From positions 1 through 64,000 of the forward strand of contig JAUMZB010000005.1 of NCBI GenBank assembly GCA_030528345.1: a stretch of 64,000 bases of DNA, written 5' to 3'. The position numbers and the translations under genes were made by a program. Shown in pieces: positions 52,913-62,998 of the stretch. The number at the start of each line of letters is the position of its first letter. Position 1 is the stretch's first letter. The notes under the pieces are model-generated. The model was not told the origin of the DNA and did not search any database. It was given only the letters and a program-made list of their open reading frames with translations. Source of the stretch: Eikenella sp. (GTDB lineage: Bacteria > Pseudomonadota > Gammaproteobacteria > Burkholderiales > Neisseriaceae).

Positions 52913-52944
52913 GAGGCTACCTGAAACCCTTTTCAGGTAGCCTT
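52913..52944. terminator. inverted DUS pair ending the pilin locus
   Basis: GAGGCTACCTGAAA and TTTTCAGGTAGCCTTTT face each other with a few bases between. It separates the pilin locus from the convergent cytochrome-assembly gene. Confidence 0.75.
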
Positions 52945-52965
52945 TTCCCTATCCGCCATCTTTGA

Positions 52966-53775
52966 CTACACCCGCAGCAATAACACCTGCAACACAAATT
53001 TGCTGCCGATATAGGCCAGCATCAGGCTGGCGAAGCCGGCGAGGCACCAGCAGGCGGCTTTGCGGCCGCGCCAGCGGCGGGTGCGGTGCAGCAGCAGAAT
53101 CATGGCGTAAATCAGCCAGGCAGCGAGGCCGAAAACGGTTTTGTGCGTCCAGGCCATCGGGTGGCCGAACACGGCGGGGGCGAAGACGGTGCCGCTGAGG
53201 GCGGAAACGGTGAGCAGGGTGAAGCCGAGCAGCATGCTTTGGAACATCAGTTTTTCCAGGCTGAGCAGCGGCGGCAGGAAAGAAACCAAGGGGGAAAAGC
53301 GGTGGCGGCGCAGGTCGCGGTCGAGCAGCAGAATCAGCCAGGCAAACAGGGCGGCGATGCAAAACAGACTGTAAGAGAGCAGGGAAACGGCAATATGCAG
53401 CACAAAGGGCAGGTGGGTCACGGCGGTGCCGCCGGTTTGCTGCGGCAGCAGGGCGGCGGCCAGCATGCCCAAGGCGGCCAGCGGGTAGAGCAGCAGTTGC
53501 AGCCCTTTGAGCGGATAGAAAAAGCTGCCGCCCCAATACAGCATCAGCATCAGCCAGGTGACCATGCTGAGGGCGTAGCCGAAGCCGGAAAGAAAGGCTT
53601 GCTGCTGCACCACGGGCAGCCAAACGGCGGCGGCGTGAGCCAAAAGGGCGGGAATCAGTACCGCCATCTCGCCTTTGAGCGGATAGTGCTGCGGGGCGTT
53701 GGGGCGGCCGAAGCGCCAAACAAAGGCGCTCATGGCGGCATAAAAGGCGGCCAGCAAAAGGGAAAGCAGGGTCAT
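52966..53775 (-). CDS. CcsA/YpjD-like inner-membrane protein
   Basis: This 269-residue protein has about eight hydrophobic helices and the cytochrome c assembly (CcsA/HemX) pattern, including LPFVLHIAVSLLSYSLFCIA and AWTHKTVFGLAAWLIYAM with conserved histidines. It probably handles haem or takes part in cytochrome maturation. As in E. coli (ypjD next to ffh), it is divergent from ffh. Confidence 0.83.
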   Translation of the reverse strand: MTLLSLLLAAFYAAMSAFVWRFGRPNAPQHYPLKGEMAVLIPALLAHAAAVWLPVVQQQAFLSGFGYALSMVTWLMLMLYWGGSFFYPLKGLQLLLYPLAALGMLAAALLPQQTGGTAVTHLPFVLHIAVSLLSYSLFCIAALFAWLILLLDRDLRRHRFSPLVSFLPPLLSLEKLMFQSMLLGFTLLTVSALSGTVFAPAVFGHPMAWTHKTVFGLAAWLIYAMILLLHRTRRWRGRKAACWCLAGFASLMLAYIGSKFVLQVLLLRV

Positions 53776-53859
53776 GGCGGGACTCGTGCGGGTGGGCTTT
53801 CAGGTAGCCTGTGGCGTGGAACAATGAACGCCCGGCAATATTTACGGGTTTGAGGTGGT

Positions 53860-53968
53860 ATGCCCCCGCCCGCCGGCGGGCGGGGGTTAGGGGGCGGGTG
53901 GCGGCATCCGTCTGATTCAGCCAAAGCGTTTGCCCCCATCCCGGCCTTCCCCCGCCGGCGGGGGAAGG
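53860..53968. repeat. GC-rich palindromic intergenic repeat
   Basis: CCCCCGCCCGCCGGCGGGCG with further Gs at about 53863-53888 and TTCCCCCGCCGGCGGGGGAA at about 53948-53967 are strong palindromes in the ffh upstream gap. The stretch reads as an apparent small ORF in one frame, but its composition points to repeat DNA. Confidence 0.5.
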
Positions 53969-54033
53969 GGTATATTGGGCGACTGCGCCGCGTACGTGGT
54001 GTAAAATGCGGCGATTTTATAACAAAACCCCTA

Positions 54034-54236
54034 GGGCGTGCCGTCACAAAGCGTTGCGGCAGTATTTTTGGTCAAAACCCGCAGCTGCGGCGTTAAAAAT
54101 GCTCGCAAGATGTCCAATCTTGCTGCGCTGGCTGGTTTTACTAGCGAAGCGTGTAAAACCGCCCTCTTCGAGTGAGCCTTGCAGCTGCAGATTTTGCCTC
54201 AAAAAACCGCTTCGCAAGCATGATGACGACACGCCC
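54034..54236 (+). mobile_element. hairpin MITE family 1, longer copy
   Basis: This 203-base copy starts at GGGCGTGCCGTCACAAAGCG after a TA and ends TGACGACACGCCC. The left arm, the central stem around AAGATGTCCAATCTTGC and the right arm (CTCAAAAAACCGCTTCGCAA) match the 49390 copy. About 42 additional bases lie between the central stem and the right arm. The right TA is changed to TG. It is about 50 bases upstream of the ffh start and may have displaced its promoter. Confidence 0.72.
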
Positions 54237-54286
54237 TGCGGCGCGGGCGTTTGCCTGCGCCGGTTTGCCGAAACATAAGGAAAACC

Positions 54287-55648
54287 ATGTTAGAAAATTT
54301 ATCCGGCCGCCTGAGCCAGATGAGCAAAAACCTGCGCGGTCAGGCACGTTTGAGTGAAGAGAATATCAAAGACGCGCTGCGCGAAGTACGCATGGCGCTG
54401 TTGGAGGCCGACGTGGCGCTGCCGGTGGTGAAAGATTTCGTGGCCAAGGTGAAGGAGCGCGCCATCGGCCGCGAAATTGCCGACAGCCTCACGCCCGGCC
54501 AAGCATTTATCGGCATTGTGAACCAAGAGTTGGCCGAATTGATGGGCACGCAGAACAGCAGCCTCAATCTGGCCGCCGTGCCGCCGGCGGTGGTGCTGAT
54601 GGCGGGCTTGCAGGGTGCGGGCAAAACCACCACCGCAGGCAAGCTGGCGCGCCTGCTGAAAAGCGAAGGCAAAAAGAAAATCCTGCTGGTGTCGGCCGAC
54701 GTATACCGCCCCGCGGCCATCGAGCAGCTGCGCCTGCTGGCCGAGCAGGTGGGGGTGGATTTCTTCCCGTCGGATACTTCGCAGCAGCCGGTGGCGATTG
54801 CCGGGGCGGCGCTGGATTATGCCAAAAAGCATTTTTACGACGTGCTGATGGTGGATACCGCCGGCCGCCTGGCCATCGACCAGGAAATGATGGACGAAAT
54901 CAAGGCGCTGCATGCGGCGGTGAAGCCGGTGGAAACCCTGTTTGTGGTGGACGCCATGCTGGGCCAAGATGCGGTGAACACCGCGCAGGCGTTTAACGAA
55001 GCGCTGCCGCTCACCGGCGTGGTGCTCACCAAGATGGACGGCGATTCGCGCGGCGGCGCGGCTTTGTCGGTGCGTCAGATTACCGGCAAGCCGATTAAGT
55101 TTATCGGCACCGGCGAGAAAATCAGCGGCCTGGAGCCTTTCCACCCCGACCGCATCGCCAGCCGCATTTTGGGCATGGGCGACGTGCTCACCCTGATTGA
55201 AGACGTGCAAAAAGGCATTGACGAGGAAGTGGCCGCCGAAATGGCGAAAAAGCTGCACAAGGGCAAGGGCTTCGACCTCAACGATTTCAAAGCGCAGATT
55301 CAGCAGATGAAAAACATGGGCGGTTTGGAATCGCTGATGTCCAAGCTGCCCGGCGAGTTCGGCCAGCTTTCGGCGCAGATTCCCGAAGGCACGGCGGAAA
55401 AAGCCATGGGGCGGGTGGAGGCCATCATCAATTCGATGACGCCCAAAGAGCGCAGCAACCCCGCGCTGATCAAGGCCAGCCGCAAACGCCGCATCGCCGC
55501 CGGCGCCGGCGTGAGCGTGCAGGAAGTGAACAAAATGCTCAAGCAGTTCGAGCAGTCGCAAAAAATGATGAAGATGTTCAGCGGCAAGGGCATGGGCAAG
55601 CTGATGCGCATGGCGCAGGGCATGAAGGGGATTTTCCCCGGCCGCTGA
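54287..55648 (+). CDS. ffh: signal recognition particle protein Ffh
   Basis: Ffh binds signal peptides and 4.5S RNA and delivers ribosomes to FtsY. The 453-residue protein has the helical N domain, the G domain with GLQGAGKTTTAGKLARLL, LMVDTAGRLAIDQEMMDEIK and VVLTKMDGDSRGGAALS. The methionine-rich M domain follows, with FSGKGMGKLMRMAQGMKGIF at the end. TAAGGA precedes the ATG at 54287. The frame extends 12 codons upstream into the MITE margin. Confidence 0.96.
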   Translation: MLENLSGRLSQMSKNLRGQARLSEENIKDALREVRMALLEADVALPVVKDFVAKVKERAIGREIADSLTPGQAFIGIVNQELAELMGTQNSSLNLAAVPPAVVLMAGLQGAGKTTTAGKLARLLKSEGKKKILLVSADVYRPAAIEQLRLLAEQVGVDFFPSDTSQQPVAIAGAALDYAKKHFYDVLMVDTAGRLAIDQEMMDEIKALHAAVKPVETLFVVDAMLGQDAVNTAQAFNEALPLTGVVLTKMDGDSRGGAALSVRQITGKPIKFIGTGEKISGLEPFHPDRIASRILGMGDVLTLIEDVQKGIDEEVAAEMAKKLHKGKGFDLNDFKAQIQQMKNMGGLESLMSKLPGEFGQLSAQIPEGTAEKAMGRVEAIINSMTPKERSNPALIKASRKRRIAAGAGVSVQEVNKMLKQFEQSQKMMKMFSGKGMGKLMRMAQGMKGIFPGR

Positions 55649-55664
55649 TAGAAAGCGCAGGTCT

Positions 55665-55707
55665 CAGGCTACCTGAAAGGCGGGTTAGGGTTTTCAGGTA
55701 GCCTTAG
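55665..55707. terminator. inverted DUS pair after ffh
   Basis: CAGGCTACCTGAAA and TTTTCAGGTAGCCTT face each other with about 14 bases between, 20 bases past the ffh stop. Confidence 0.7.
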
Positions 55708-55749
55708 CACGTTTGGCAGGGCACCCGCTTGGTCACTTTGGGCAAGTCC

Positions 55750-55931
55750 GAGACCTGTGCAAAACCCCATCTGCGGCGCATTTCGGCGTTGTGCGTTTAT
55801 GCCCTAGGGGTACTGCCCGCCCGCTTAGCCTTGTATATGATATGTCTGTCCCACAGGGATTCCCGGCGTTCACACTCGCTGCGCTGCTACGCCTTGAACG
55901 GCATCCGCATCTGGGGGTTTCGCAAGGTCTC
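55750..55931. repeat. repeat family 2, long copy (GAGACC...GGTCTC termini)
   Basis: GAGACCTGTGCAAAACCCCA at the left is matched at the right by GGGGGTTTCGCAAGGTCTC, and the inner ATCTGCGGCGCATTTCGGCG by CGGCATCCGCATCTG. The 182-base block has no coding potential and matches the short copy at 37669. Such GAGACC-TTTGCAAAA ends are reminiscent of IS5-type neisserial insertion sequences, so this may be a non-autonomous derivative. Confidence 0.5.
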
Positions 55932-56058
55932 AGTCTGTGTTTCAGTAAGTAAAGACCAGCGGGCTGCGTTGCCTCCACGGGGGGCATTTCTTATAATTGT
56001 CGTCTGCTGCGGGCAGCTTGTTTGGCCGCCGCCGTTTTTGTTTCAAAAAGGAAAAACC

Positions 56059-56400
56059 ATGATGTCTGCACGCAGCTTATTTGCCGTTGCCGCCTTGTTG
56101 GCGGCTGCCTGTGCCGGTGCGCAAACCCCTCTGGAGACTCCTGCCGGCGTGATTCGCGCCGGTTCGATGGCCAATGAAATTCTGGTGCGCGACACCATGA
56201 CGCCCGTGATGATCAGCGCCCAAGCACGAGGTTGCCAATCTCCGCAAGGCGTGGTGCCGTTTTTGAAAGCCGAACCCGGCGGTGCCGTCGGCCGGCGCCA
56301 ATGGCGGGAAATCTGGGTGGTGCAGTGCGGCAATCAAAACTATCCGGTGGATGTTACGTTTAAAGAAACCGCCACCGGCGTCACCTACATCGTCAAATGA
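56059..56400 (+). CDS. small secreted protein, unknown function
   Basis: This 113-residue protein has a signal peptide (SLFAVAALLAAACAGAQ) that probably ends after AGA; a lipoprotein-like AAC is also present. The mature part has two further cysteines (RGCQSPQG and VVQCGNQN) and a beta-rich pattern ending VTFKETATGVTYIVK. AAGGAAAAA precedes the double ATG. I do not recognise the family. Confidence 0.65.
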   Translation: MMSARSLFAVAALLAAACAGAQTPLETPAGVIRAGSMANEILVRDTMTPVMISAQARGCQSPQGVVPFLKAEPGGAVGRRQWREIWVVQCGNQNYPVDVTFKETATGVTYIVK

Positions 56401-56425
56401 GATTGGCAGCCTGCGCGCCCCATAG

Positions 56426-56455
56426 AAAAAGCACTTCCAAGCGAAGTGCTTTTTT
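56426..56455. terminator. rho-independent terminator between convergent genes
   Basis: AAAAAGCACTTC, a five-base loop and GAAGTGCTTTTTT form a strong bidirectional hairpin. It lies between the small secreted protein gene and the convergent nnrS. Confidence 0.85.
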
Positions 56456-56472
56456 GTTTGATGGAGAAAGCC

Positions 56473-57639
56473 TTATCCCGCTTTGCCGTCTGCGCGCGGC
56501 GCGGTCAGCCAAGGCAGGTAGCGCCAGAGATACAGCAAAAGCGCGGCGGCAAACAAGACGGCGGAAAGATAGAGGCTGTGTTGGTAGGCGGTCGGCTGCA
56601 CATACAGCATCACCGCCGCCAGCGCGCGTGTGCCAGCGGCTGCGGCCATCAGCCAGAAGGCCGCCGTCATCAGCTTGGGCGCGGGATAGAGCGGACGGCC
56701 GGTGTGCCCCAGCGCGGTGCGCACCATCATGCCCACGGTCATCACGCCGATGCCGCCCACGGCAAACAGATGCACGCCCAAGCTGTTCCATTTCGGCAGC
56801 CAATGGCCGATGCCCATGACCGCCAAGCCAGCGCCGGTAAAGGCGAAGCCGAGAAACAGCACCCACAGCATCGGCTCTTTCGCCACTTCCGGCCGCCACC
56901 AGCGCACCGTCTGCACCAGCAGCAGGCCGCCGGTACCCACGGCGATGGCCGCCGCCGCGGGCAAGGCTACCTGAAAGCCGTACAGCACCGCCATCAGCAG
57001 CGGCGCGGCCAGCGAAGCGGTCATGATATGGGGGTGGGATGCTACTTGCTCGCCGCCCAGCCGTTTGGCGGTGAAAAACGGCACCACGCGCATGCCGATG
57101 AGGCCGATGAAGCCGGCCACCACGCTCAAGCCGGCCAGCAAACCGTTTTGCAAGGCGTCAAAGCGGCCGCGGGCCAGCTGAAACTGAAACACCGCCAGCA
57201 GCAGGCCGAACACCGCCAAGGCTGCCACCGCCGGATAATTGCGCCGGTTGCGGCTGCGCCACACCGCCGCGCCCATACAGCCCGCCGCCAGCCAATAAAA
57301 CGCCACGCCGGCCGCTGCACCGGGTATCGCCAACACATCGACAAATGCACCCAAGCGCGCCAGCAGCCACAGGGCGGCCAGCAGCATCAGCGCTTTGCCC
57401 TGCGTGCGCGGCCGGCCGGTCCAAGTGGCGACGGCGGTGAGCAGAAAGCCCACCACCACCGCGCCGGTGTAGCCCCAAATCATTTCGTGGGCGTGCCAGT
57501 AAAAGCCGGGCAGGGCGGCGGTGCCGGTGTGGCCGAAGCCCCACAGCAAAACGGACAGCGCGCCGTAGCAGGCGGCCAAGAGGTAGAAGGGGCGGAAAGC
57601 CATGCCCCACAGGGGGTGGCGGGGAGAGAGGATATTCAT
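56473..57639 (-). CDS. nnrS: NnrS family haem/copper membrane protein
   Basis: This 388-residue protein has about twelve transmembrane helices, beginning HPLWGMAFRPFYLLAACYGA and including LPGFYWHAHEMIWGYTGAVV and MRVVPFFTAKRLGGEQVASH. These histidine-bearing blocks are typical of NnrS, which protects metabolism from nitric oxide. The start at 57639 is preferred; the longer frame up to 57903 overlaps the hemerythrin gene. An internal DUS near 56967 encodes FQVAL. With the hemerythrin gene it forms a likely NO/oxygen-stress unit. Confidence 0.9.
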   Translation of the reverse strand: MNILSPRHPLWGMAFRPFYLLAACYGALSVLLWGFGHTGTAALPGFYWHAHEMIWGYTGAVVVGFLLTAVATWTGRPRTQGKALMLLAALWLLARLGAFVDVLAIPGAAAGVAFYWLAAGCMGAAVWRSRNRRNYPAVAALAVFGLLLAVFQFQLARGRFDALQNGLLAGLSVVAGFIGLIGMRVVPFFTAKRLGGEQVASHPHIMTASLAAPLLMAVLYGFQVALPAAAAIAVGTGGLLLVQTVRWWRPEVAKEPMLWVLFLGFAFTGAGLAVMGIGHWLPKWNSLGVHLFAVGGIGVMTVGMMVRTALGHTGRPLYPAPKLMTAAFWLMAAAAGTRALAAVMLYVQPTAYQHSLYLSAVLFAAALLLYLWRYLPWLTAPRADGKAG

Positions 57640-57714
57640 GGTATGGGATGGGGTAAGCGGAAGCGTTGGGGATAAGGCCTTGGCGGCCGGGAAGCGAATG
57701 CGCCGAACAGAGAG

Positions 57715-57755
57715 GGCTGCCTGAAAACGGTGTGGCCTGTTTTCAGGTAGCCTCC
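57715..57755. terminator. mixed-dialect inverted DUS pair after the hemerythrin gene
   Basis: GGCTGCCTGAAAA faces TTTTCAGGTAGCC. It lies at the stop of the hemerythrin gene and before nnrS, so it may reduce read-through. Confidence 0.6.
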
Positions 57756-58111
57756 GGCAGCAGCGGGGTGAGGGCGGGGAACAGCGCCCGCTCTTCAAAG
57801 CGGACATGTTCGCGCAGGGTGTCGGCAAACCGGCGCTTCCATTCGGGGTCGTCCCAAAGCGGGGCGGCCAGCATGGCACGCAGGCAGGCATGGTCTTCGG
57901 CAAAGCGCGTTTGCAGGTCGGGTCGGTTCAGCGCCGCCCACAAGGGGGCGAACTGCGTCTCTTCGGCGGTGAAGTGGGCCAACAAGCCGTCTTGCTGAGC
58001 GGCGATGCCGGCGCGCTGGTCGGCTGCGGGGTCGCGCAAAATCCGCAGACACAAGCTTAAGGCATGGTGGTGTTCTTGAGACAGGGGAATCAGTAAGGGG
58101 TGGCGTTTCAT
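57743..58111 (-). CDS. hemerythrin domain protein
   Basis: This 122-residue four-helix protein has histidines and acids in the hemerythrin order: PLSQEHHHALSLCLRIL, LAHFTAEETQFAPLW, FAEDHACLRAML and EHVRFEERALFPAL. A di-iron site that binds oxygen or NO, or repairs iron centres, is expected. Its start overlaps the preceding membrane-protein gene by ATGA (58108-58111). Confidence 0.85.
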   Translation of the reverse strand: MKRHPLLIPLSQEHHHALSLCLRILRDPAADQRAGIAAQQDGLLAHFTAEETQFAPLWAALNRPDLQTRFAEDHACLRAMLAAPLWDDPEWKRRFADTLREHVRFEERALFPALTPLLPEAT

Positions 58112-58425
58112 GGCGTTTTCTCCGGCGGAGGAGTGTGGGATTCGGGCGGGCGGTAGGCAAGGGGATGCCGCCACAGCTCGGCGAGAGAAAGGCTGTCGCG
58201 CCGGGGGTGGTGATGGAGGAAGGCGGAAAGCGCAAACAGCAGAACCGATTGGCTCAGAAAAAAGGCAATCAGGGCCAAAGTCCAGCCGCCGCGCCAAAAG
58301 CCCAATATGCCCAAGCAGGCCGGCAGCAGGGCAAACAACATCAGCCAATGGCGGGAATTGAGGCGTTTCAGCGGCGTGCGGTGCAGCAGCTGCCGGAAGA
58401 AAATGTGTAAAACAGAGGCATCCAT
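58108..58425 (-). CDS. two-TM small membrane protein
   Basis: This protein of about 105 residues starts at MDASVLHIFF and has two hydrophobic helices (HWLMLFALLPACLGILGFW and LALIAFFLSQSVLLFALSAF) separated by a short turn. It ends in a proline-rich tail. GGAACACC precedes the ATG; a GTG at 58452 gives a slightly longer frame. Overlap with the hemerythrin gene suggests a shared role. The family was not recognised. Confidence 0.6.
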   Translation of the reverse strand: MDASVLHIFFRQLLHRTPLKRLNSRHWLMLFALLPACLGILGFWRGGWTLALIAFFLSQSVLLFALSAFLHHHPRRDSLSLAELWRHPLAYRPPESHTPPPEKTP

Positions 58426-58545
58426 CGGCGTGGTGTTCCGGTTATCGGCCACCGATTATGGAAGCCGGGGACATGGGCGTCAATACGCCGCTTGGCGGGT
58501 TTCGTGTTAGACTAGCCGCCTTTTTTCTGAGCCGGGAATTTCAGT

Positions 58546-59484
58546 ATGCATCCGAAAAAATTGGTCATCGCCAGCCGCGAGAGTGCGCTGGCCATGTGGC
58601 AGGCCGAACACATCCGCAGCCGCCTGCAGGCGCTGTATCCCGATTGCGAGGTCGGCATCTTGGGCATGACCACGCGCGGCGACCAGATTCTCGACCGCAC
58701 CCTGTCGAAAATCGGCGGCAAGGGGCTGTTTATCAAAGAATTGGAGCAGGCGCTGCAAGACGGCCGCGCCGATTTGGCCGTGCATTCGATGAAAGACGTG
58801 CCGATGGATTTGCCCGAAGGCTTTGCTTTGGCCGCCATCAGTGAACGCGCCAATCCTTTCGACGCCTTGGTGGCCAATGAGTTTGAGCGTTTGGAAGACC
58901 TGCCGGCCGGTGCGGTGGTGGGCACGTCCAGTCTGCGCCGCGAAGCGCAGTTGCGCGCGCGTTACCCGCATTTGCAGGTTCGGCCGCTGCGCGGCAATGT
59001 GCAAACCCGTTTGGCGAAACTCGATGCCGGCGAATATCAGGCGGTGATTCTGGCGGCGGCCGGTCTGCAACGCTTGGGTTTGGACGGCCGCATCCGCCAA
59101 ATCCTCTCGCCCGCCGACAGCCTGCCCGCCGCCGGCCAAGGCGCTTTGGGCATTGAGATTGCCGAGGGCCGTTACGATTTGCTCGAAATCCTCAATCCGC
59201 TCAACCACCCGCTGAGCAATGCCTGCGTGACCGCCGAACGCGCCCTGGCCCGTGCTTTGGGCGGCAGCTGCCAAGTGCCCTTGGCCGCCTACTGCACCGA
59301 AAGCGGAGGCCTGCTCACCCTGCACGGTTTGGTCGGCCATCCCGACGGTTCGGTGATGCTGCAGGCGTCTGCGCAAGCGCCGCTGGCCTATGCCGACGCC
59401 CTCGGCCGCGCCGTGGCCAAAAAGCTGGCCGACGACGGCGCGCAAGAGGTGATTGAAGCGGTGTTGGCCGAACAGGCTACCTGA
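58546..59484 (+). CDS. hemC: porphobilinogen deaminase
   Basis: HemC joins four porphobilinogens into hydroxymethylbilane for haem synthesis. The 312-residue protein has [56 protein letters not shown] and [13 protein letters not shown]. The cofactor-binding cysteine lies in [14 protein letters not shown]. It ends at a DUS. Confidence 0.95.
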   Translation: MHPKKLVIASRESALAMWQAEHIRSRLQALYPDCEVGILGMTTRGDQILDRTLSKIGGKGLFIKELEQALQDGRADLAVHSMKDVPMDLPEGFALAAISERANPFDALVANEFERLEDLPAGAVVGTSSLRREAQLRARYPHLQVRPLRGNVQTRLAKLDAGEYQAVILAAAGLQRLGLDGRIRQILSPADSLPAAGQGALGIEIAEGRYDLLEILNPLNHPLSNACVTAERALARALGGSCQVPLAAYCTESGGLLTLHGLVGHPDGSVMLQASAQAPLAYADALGRAVAKKLADDGAQEVIEAVLAEQAT

Positions 59485-59549
59485 AACCGTCCGGTTCGGC
59501 CGGATCCGCCGCTTCTGCCGCTGGCGGAAACCTAGGGCGGTTTGGTTTT

Positions 59550-59607
59550 GACAACACGGTTTAAAGGCTGCCTGAAGTGCTTCAGGCAGCCTTTAAACCG
59601 TGTTGTC
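59550..59607. terminator. perfect 28-bp inverted repeat between convergent hemC and proB
   Basis: GACAACACGGTTTAAAGGCT and CGCCTGAAG-type DUS sequence at 59550-59577 are mirrored exactly at 59580-59607, with a two-base loop. The core is the AGGCTGCCTGAA dialect extended by 14 additional paired bases on each arm. It lies between hemC and proB, which converge, and is a bidirectional terminator. Confidence 0.8.
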
Positions 59608-59623
59608 AAACCGTGCCGTGCCA

Positions 59624-60751
59624 TCAGCGCACCAAAGCCATATTGTCGCGGTGGATCAGCTCGTCTTCCGCCACATAGCCCAGCCGGGCGGCAATCTGCT
59701 CCGAGGGAGTGCGCAGGATTTTGGCGGTTTCGCCGCTGGCGTAATTGGCCAGGCCGCGGGCGATTTCGCGGCCTTGGCCGTCGAGCACCGCCACCAGTTC
59801 GCCGCGCCGAAACCGCCCCTGCACCGACACGCAGCCCACCGGCAGCAGGCTGCCGTTTTTCTCGGTCAGCGCACGGGCGGCGCCCTCGTCCACCACCACG
59901 CTGCCGCACAGCTGCACATGGCCGAGCAGCCACTGTTTGCGTGCGTTGAGGCGGCTATATGCCGGGGTAAACAGGGTGCCGATGCTCTCGCCTTCGGCTA
60001 GCCGCAGCAGAATGTCGGTTTCCCGGCCGGAGGCCACCACGGTGGAAGCGCCGCTGAGCGCCGCGCGGCGGGCGGCCAGCACCTTGGTGTACATGCCGCC
60101 GGTGCCCACGCTGCTGCCCGCGCCGCCGGCCATGCGTTCCAAATCGGGGTGGTCGGCGGCGATGCGGGGAATCAGGCGGGCGGCCGGGTTGCGGCGCGGG
60201 TCGCTGTCGTAAAGGCCGCGCTGGTCGGTGAGGATCACCAGCGCGTCGGCTTCGATCAGGTTGGTGACCAAAGCGCCGAGGGTGTCGTTGTCGCCGAGTT
60301 TGATTTCTTCGGTGGTCACGGTGTCGTTTTCGTTGATCACCGGCACAATGCCTTTGGCCAACAGAGTACGCAGGGTGCTGCGGGCGTTCAGGTAGCGGGT
60401 GCGGTTGCTGAGGTCTTCGTGGGTGAGCAGGATTTGCGCGGTGTGCATGCCCAGCGGGGCGAACACGTTTTCATAAGCCTGCGCCAGCCCCATTTGTCCC
60501 ACGGCGGCGGCGGCCTGCAATTCGTTCAAGGCCTTGGGCCGGCCGGGCCAGCCCAAACGCTTGATGCCCTCGGCAACCGCCCCGCTCGACACCCACACCA
60601 CTTGCACGCCGCGCGCTTTGAGCGCCGCAATCTGCGCCGCCCAATGGGCCAGCGCCTGCCGGTCGATGCCGTCGCCGCCGGCAGTAACCAGGCTGGAGCC
60701 GACTTTTACCACCAGCAGTTTGGCGCGCATCAGATTAGGCAGAGGATTCAT
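59624..60751 (-). CDS. proB: glutamate 5-kinase
   Basis: ProB makes gamma-glutamyl phosphate, the first step of proline synthesis. The 375-residue protein has [48 protein letters not shown]-like [18 protein letters not shown] and [17 protein letters not shown]-terminal PUA domain covers about the last 95 residues. The start at 60751 lies just after a DUS that supplies the only AGG upstream; a second ATG is at 60730. proA is not in the window. Confidence 0.93.
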   Translation of the reverse strand: MNPLPNLMRAKLLVVKVGSSLVTAGGDGIDRQALAHWAAQIAALKARGVQVVWVSSGAVAEGIKRLGWPGRPKALNELQAAAAVGQMGLAQAYENVFAPLGMHTAQILLTHEDLSNRTRYLNARSTLRTLLAKGIVPVINENDTVTTEEIKLGDNDTLGALVTNLIEADALVILTDQRGLYDSDPRRNPAARLIPRIAADHPDLERMAGGAGSSVGTGGMYTKVLAARRAALSGASTVVASGRETDILLRLAEGESIGTLFTPAYSRLNARKQWLLGHVQLCGSVVVDEGAARALTEKNGSLLPVGCVSVQGRFRRGELVAVLDGQGREIARGLANYASGETAKILRTPSEQIAARLGYVAEDELIHRDNMALVR

Positions 60752-60887
60752 CACGGGCTACCTGAAAAGAAAAACGAAGCGCGGATTGTGCCACAGAGCC
60801 GGCAGAAAGATAAGGGAAGGGGCGGATTATCCTTTATAATGCGGGGCAGTTTTTGCTCCCGTGTTTGCCGCCCGAAGGAGGTGCGTC

Positions 60888-61273
60888 GTGACTTTAGCCT
60901 ATTTCTGCATTTTGATTGCCGTGTTCCTGCCCCTGTTTTGCGCCGCCTATGCCAAAAAGGCGGCCGGCTTCAACTTTGCCGCCGACAACCGCCACCCGCG
61001 CGATTTTCTGGCCAAAACCGAAGGCCGCGCCGCCCGCGCCAATGCCGCCCAGCAAAACGGCTACGAAGTGTTCGCCCCTTTTGCCGCCGCGGTACTGGTG
61101 GCGCACGCCACCGGCGGAGCCGCCCAAGGCGTGATCAATTTTTGGGCGCTGCTGTTTGTGGCCAGCCGCCTGCTGTATATCTATTGCTACATCGGCGACA
61201 AACACACCCTGCGCTCGCTGTCGTTTACCGTCGGCCTGGTCTGCATCGTGGCTCTGTTTGTGGCGGCGTTTTA

Positions 61274-61274
<1 letters not shown>
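60888..61274 (+). CDS. MAPEG family membrane protein
   Basis: This 128-residue protein has four hydrophobic helices and the MAPEG pattern NRHPRDFLAKTEGRAARANA followed by NGYEVFAPFAAAVLVAHATG. It ends with LLYIYCYIGDKHTLRSL. Members include membrane glutathione transferases and uncharacterised bacterial proteins. A GTG start at 60888 is chosen because an ideal AAGGAGG lies upstream; a longer frame begins at 60861. Confidence 0.83.
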
Positions 61275-62492
<1,218 letters not shown>

Positions 62493-62496
62493 GGCC

Positions 62497-62943
62497 GTGA
62501 AGTATGCGTTTGGAGCAGTCCTGGTCATGCTGCTGGCCGCCTGTCCGTCGTCCGCCGTTACGGAGGCCGCCCAAGCGTCGGCCGCCGCACAGGGCCGGGC
62601 AAACGGGGCGGCCGTCGGATGGGCGGGCACCTACCGTGGCGATCTGCCGTGTGTGTTTTGCGGCGTCCGGCAGGTTTGCGGTTCGCCCTGCGGCGGCGTG
62701 GACACCGAATTGCTGTTGCGCCCGGACGAGGGTTATCGTCTGACGGAAACCTATCGCTTGCAGCCTCCGGTGCGCCGTGAAGTGTCCGGCCGTTTCGAAT
62801 GGCTGTCCGAGCCGGGGCTCATCCGTTTGGACGAAGCGGGCGGGGGGCGTCTTTTCCGCGTGGAAGACGGCGGTGTTTGGAGTGCAGACCCGACGGGTCG
62901 GTTTTGGGGCGATCCCATGTTTCAGTTGAAGAAAACAGATTAA
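62497..62943 (+). CDS. NlpE-like lipoprotein, cysteine-expanded copy
   Basis: This 148-residue lipoprotein starts with GTG, four bases after obgE. The lipobox is MLLAAC (Cys16). The mature part follows the NlpE pattern WAGTYRGDLPC, GYRLTETYRLQPPVRREVSG and RFEWLSEPGLIRLDEAGGGR. In place of the usual PCxxCxG turn it has CVFCGVRQVCGSPC, four cysteines instead of two. NlpE proteins sense surface contact and copper in enterobacteria. It is a tandem paralogue of the next gene. Confidence 0.78.
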   Translation: MKYAFGAVLVMLLAACPSSAVTEAAQASAAAQGRANGAAVGWAGTYRGDLPCVFCGVRQVCGSPCGGVDTELLLRPDEGYRLTETYRLQPPVRREVSGRFEWLSEPGLIRLDEAGGGRLFRVEDGGVWSADPTGRFWGDPMFQLKKTD

Positions 62944-62998
62944 CCGCCATGCGGCGTTTGCCCGCCTTTGCCGATAAATGGAAACCGGAGTGAAAACC

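Noticed and set aside
53860-54096. 78-codon ORF upstream of ffh
   Set aside because: It is made of GC-rich palindromic repeat sequence and runs into the MITE; coding is unlikely.
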